Shown here: piece by piece, positions 62,476 through 64,000 of the stretch
Position numbering within the stretch: position 1 is the first letter of the stretch
Layout: each line of letters begins with the position of its first letter
Assembly (NCBI RefSeq): GCF_000407545.1
Contig: NZ_ASWH01000002.1
Span: 558,001 to 622,000 of the forward strand
Reading direction: 5' to 3'
Source of the DNA: Enterococcus gilvus ATCC BAA-350
GTDB lineage: Bacteria > Bacillota > Bacilli > Lactobacillales > Enterococcaceae
DNA: 64,000 nt
Notes under the pieces: model-generated
The model's database searches: none
Seen by the model: only the letters and a program-made list of their open reading frames with translations
What the model was told of the DNA's origin: nothing
Made by a program: the position numbers and the translations under genes

Positions 62476-64000
62476 TTAACTAAATAAAATTTCCTTGAAA
62501 CGATCGACATCCGTTTCTTTGCTTAAACGATCTATCTTCTCTTCATCATTGATCAGAGCGATCAGACTCTTCATGATATTTAAGTGAGAGTAGGAGTCCA
62601 CCGCAGCCAGACAAAAGATGATTTTCACGGGATCGTTCTCTTCATTTCCGAATGCGATCGGTTCATTGATCGTAGCAACACTCACGCCTAAGCGGTTGAC
62701 CCCGTCTTCCGGCCGCGCGTGGGCCAATGCGATGTACTTCCCGATTACGATATACGGACCATACTCCTTTACTGAGTCGATCATCGCCGTGACATACCTT
62801 GGCTCGATCACCCGCTCATTAATCAACGGTTCCGACACTCGCTGGATAGATTCCTCCCAAGTCTTCACCTGCTCATTCAATAAAATGTTGCTGTCTATTA
62901 AAACATCTTCTAACATCGGCTGAATCTCCTTCTTGTTTATCGTTAAATGGTTTTGATCAAAAAGCGTTTCCAATTCTTTGTAAATACCTTCAGTCACTTT
63001 TCCCCCGCTCTTCTCAACGGTCTCGATCAGTGCTGAAAATAGATGTGTCGAATCTTGATGATTGACCAAACGTTTAAGTTTTTGATTTTCTGTTAAGAAT
63101 GCCGTAATTCGGCGTTTGCTTTCTTCTTTAATAATGGGTTCTAACTCTAAAACCGGCTTTTCTGAATAACGAATCGCCACCGTACTAAAGATCAAATCCA
63201 CATCCAATTTTTCAATCAACGCTACTTCTCTAGAGCTCAATACGGCCAACACTTCGATATTAAATAACTCTTTCAAATTTTCAGACAACAGCTTGCCAGT
63301 CGCTACCCCGTGGTTGCAGATCACTACTGCTTTATAGATGTAGTGGAGGTCTTGGTTGATCGAACTGACCGAAGTCGAAAAATGAATGGTGAGAAAGGCA
63401 AGCTCGTCCTCACTCAACGTTTTCTTCGTTACTTGTTCGATAGCCGGAGTAAATTGTTGGATCGCTGCATATATATTGCAGTAATTTTTTTTGACCGTTT
63501 CTTTCAGCGGATTGACGATCTGGATATTGCTCTTCACTCGATTGATCATGCCGACTAAATGCTTGTAGAGGCCTTCCTGTAAGGATTCTTCTTTTCTGGA
63601 AAAAGGAATTTTGGTTTTTTCCTCAACAAACTGCATCAACTGGATCGACAACAATTGCGCTTGAACCCATTCGATCGAATTGTTCATGTCCCGCGAATTG
63701 AAGGTATTCAGCATAAAAACAATGTATTTGATCTCCACTTCTGGAGGGGAGAGCTGAAAAGTCTCGCAGATTGCTGTTACAAAATCTCGAATCTCACTTT
63801 GAGGAGTATCCGGTGCCTCCCACGCAGAACTTGCGATAAGGTCTTCTCGTAAATAACGATTCAGCCAAACGGCGGTAAAGACCAGCATCTGATTACGATA
63901 AATCGCGTCTTCTTCCAAATTCACAGACGACGCATACAAGTGATCCAGCTTTTCAAACAATTCTTCCGAAAGATAACTGGACAAAATCCTTCGATTAACC
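62476..64000 (-). CDS. PRD-containing regulator with IIB- and IIA-like domains, N-terminus outside the window
   Basis: About 507 residues are visible; the frame is open to the window edge, so the N-terminal HTH lies outside. PRD2-like LSEDELAFLTIHFSTS at about residue 200, a IIB-like domain with VVICNHGVATGKLLSENL, and a C-terminal IIA-like domain with YIALAHARPEDGVNRLGV. As in other BglG/LicR-type activators, the IIA domain and PRDs are phosphorylated by the PTS. It is upstream of IIB in the same direction with 48 bases between; no separate IIA gene is seen in the operon, so the regulator's IIA domain may also serve transport. Confidence 0.85.
   Translation of the reverse strand, partial: VNRRILSSYLSEELFEKLDHLYASSVNLEEDAIYRNQMLVFTAVWLNRYLREDLIASSAWEAPDTPQSEIRDFVTAICETFQLSPPEVEIKYIVFMLNTFNSRDMNNSIEWVQAQLLSIQLMQFVEEKTKIPFSRKEESLQEGLYKHLVGMINRVKSNIQIVNPLKETVKKNYCNIYAAIQQFTPAIEQVTKKTLSEDELAFLTIHFSTSVSSINQDLHYIYKAVVICNHGVATGKLLSENLKELFNIEVLAVLSSREVALIEKLDVDLIFSTVAIRYSEKPVLELEPIIKEESKRRITAFLTENQKLKRLVNHQDSTHLFSALIETVEKSGGKVTEGIYKELETLFDQNHLTINKKEIQPMLEDVLIDSNILLNEQVKTWEESIQRVSEPLINERVIEPRYVTAMIDSVKEYGPYIVIGKYIALAHARPEDGVNRLGVSVATINEPIAFGNEENDPVKIIFCLAAVDSYSHLNIMKSLIALINDEEKIDRLSKETDVDRFKEILFS

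Overview
The window looks like the chromosome of a low-GC Gram-positive lactic acid bacterium, most likely an Enterococcus. The reasons are a WxL-locus-like cell-surface cluster, many phosphotransferase (PTS) sugar systems, a tagatose-6-phosphate pathway, agmatine deiminase genes, and strong AGGAGG-type ribosome sites. The genus is an inference from gene content; I could not run a search. No rRNA, tRNA, CRISPR array, insertion sequence or prophage was seen. The window is essentially a chain of carbohydrate catabolic operons, each with its own regulator.

Layout. (a) 1-4.7 kb: minus-strand cell-surface cluster: a pectate-lyase-like adhesin broken by an in-frame amber codon, two membrane-anchored proteins, a secreted beta-domain protein, and a small protein with a degenerate sortase signal. 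(b) 5.1-10.5 kb: beta-glucoside PTS operon (GH1, IIA, IIC, IIB) diverging from a LicR-type regulator across overlapping promoters and a cre site. (c) 10.6-17.8 kb: an NmrA-type reductase, then lacRABCD diverging from a galactitol-type PTS (IIA, IIB, IIC), together a galactose to tagatose-6-phosphate route. (d) 18-25.7 kb: an unknown protein, an orphan DeoR regulator, and a second galactitol-type PTS with an AraD/FucA-type aldolase, a small membrane protein, a DeoR regulator and a PfkB kinase. (e) 25.8-31 kb: a calycin-like protein, a gene fragment, and agmatine catabolism genes (frameshifted antiporter, putrescine carbamoyltransferase, RpiR regulator, agmatine deiminase) without a carbamate kinase. 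(f) 31.3-33.2 kb: an ECF sigma/anti-sigma pair with a secreted protein. (g) 33.2-38.6 kb: a glycyl radical enzyme and its activase with a DeoR regulator, and VOC and GNAT genes between. (h) 38.8-49 kb: a sigma-54-controlled mannose-class PTS operon with GH36 alpha-galactosidase, GH13 glucosidase and aldo/keto reductase, under a LevR activator. (i) 49.2-51.9 kb: MarR plus a UvrA-like ABC protein. (j) 51.9-58.1 kb: a sucrose-type operon (GH32, IIBCA, GH13) with a LacI repressor and two matching operators. (k) 58.2-64 kb: a 49-residue glycine-zipper protein, then an ascorbate-type PTS operon with P-loop kinase, class II aldolase and TPR protein, containing a 129-bp tandem repeat (three full copies) between IIB and IIC.

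The best candidates for something undescribed are the ascorbate-type PTS/aldolase/P-loop-kinase operon with its repeat array, the galactitol-type PTS/AraD aldolase/PfkB operon, and the GCVET glycyl radical enzyme regulon. Two genes are disrupted in this sequence (adhesin stop, antiporter frameshift); sequencing error and real inactivation cannot be told apart here.
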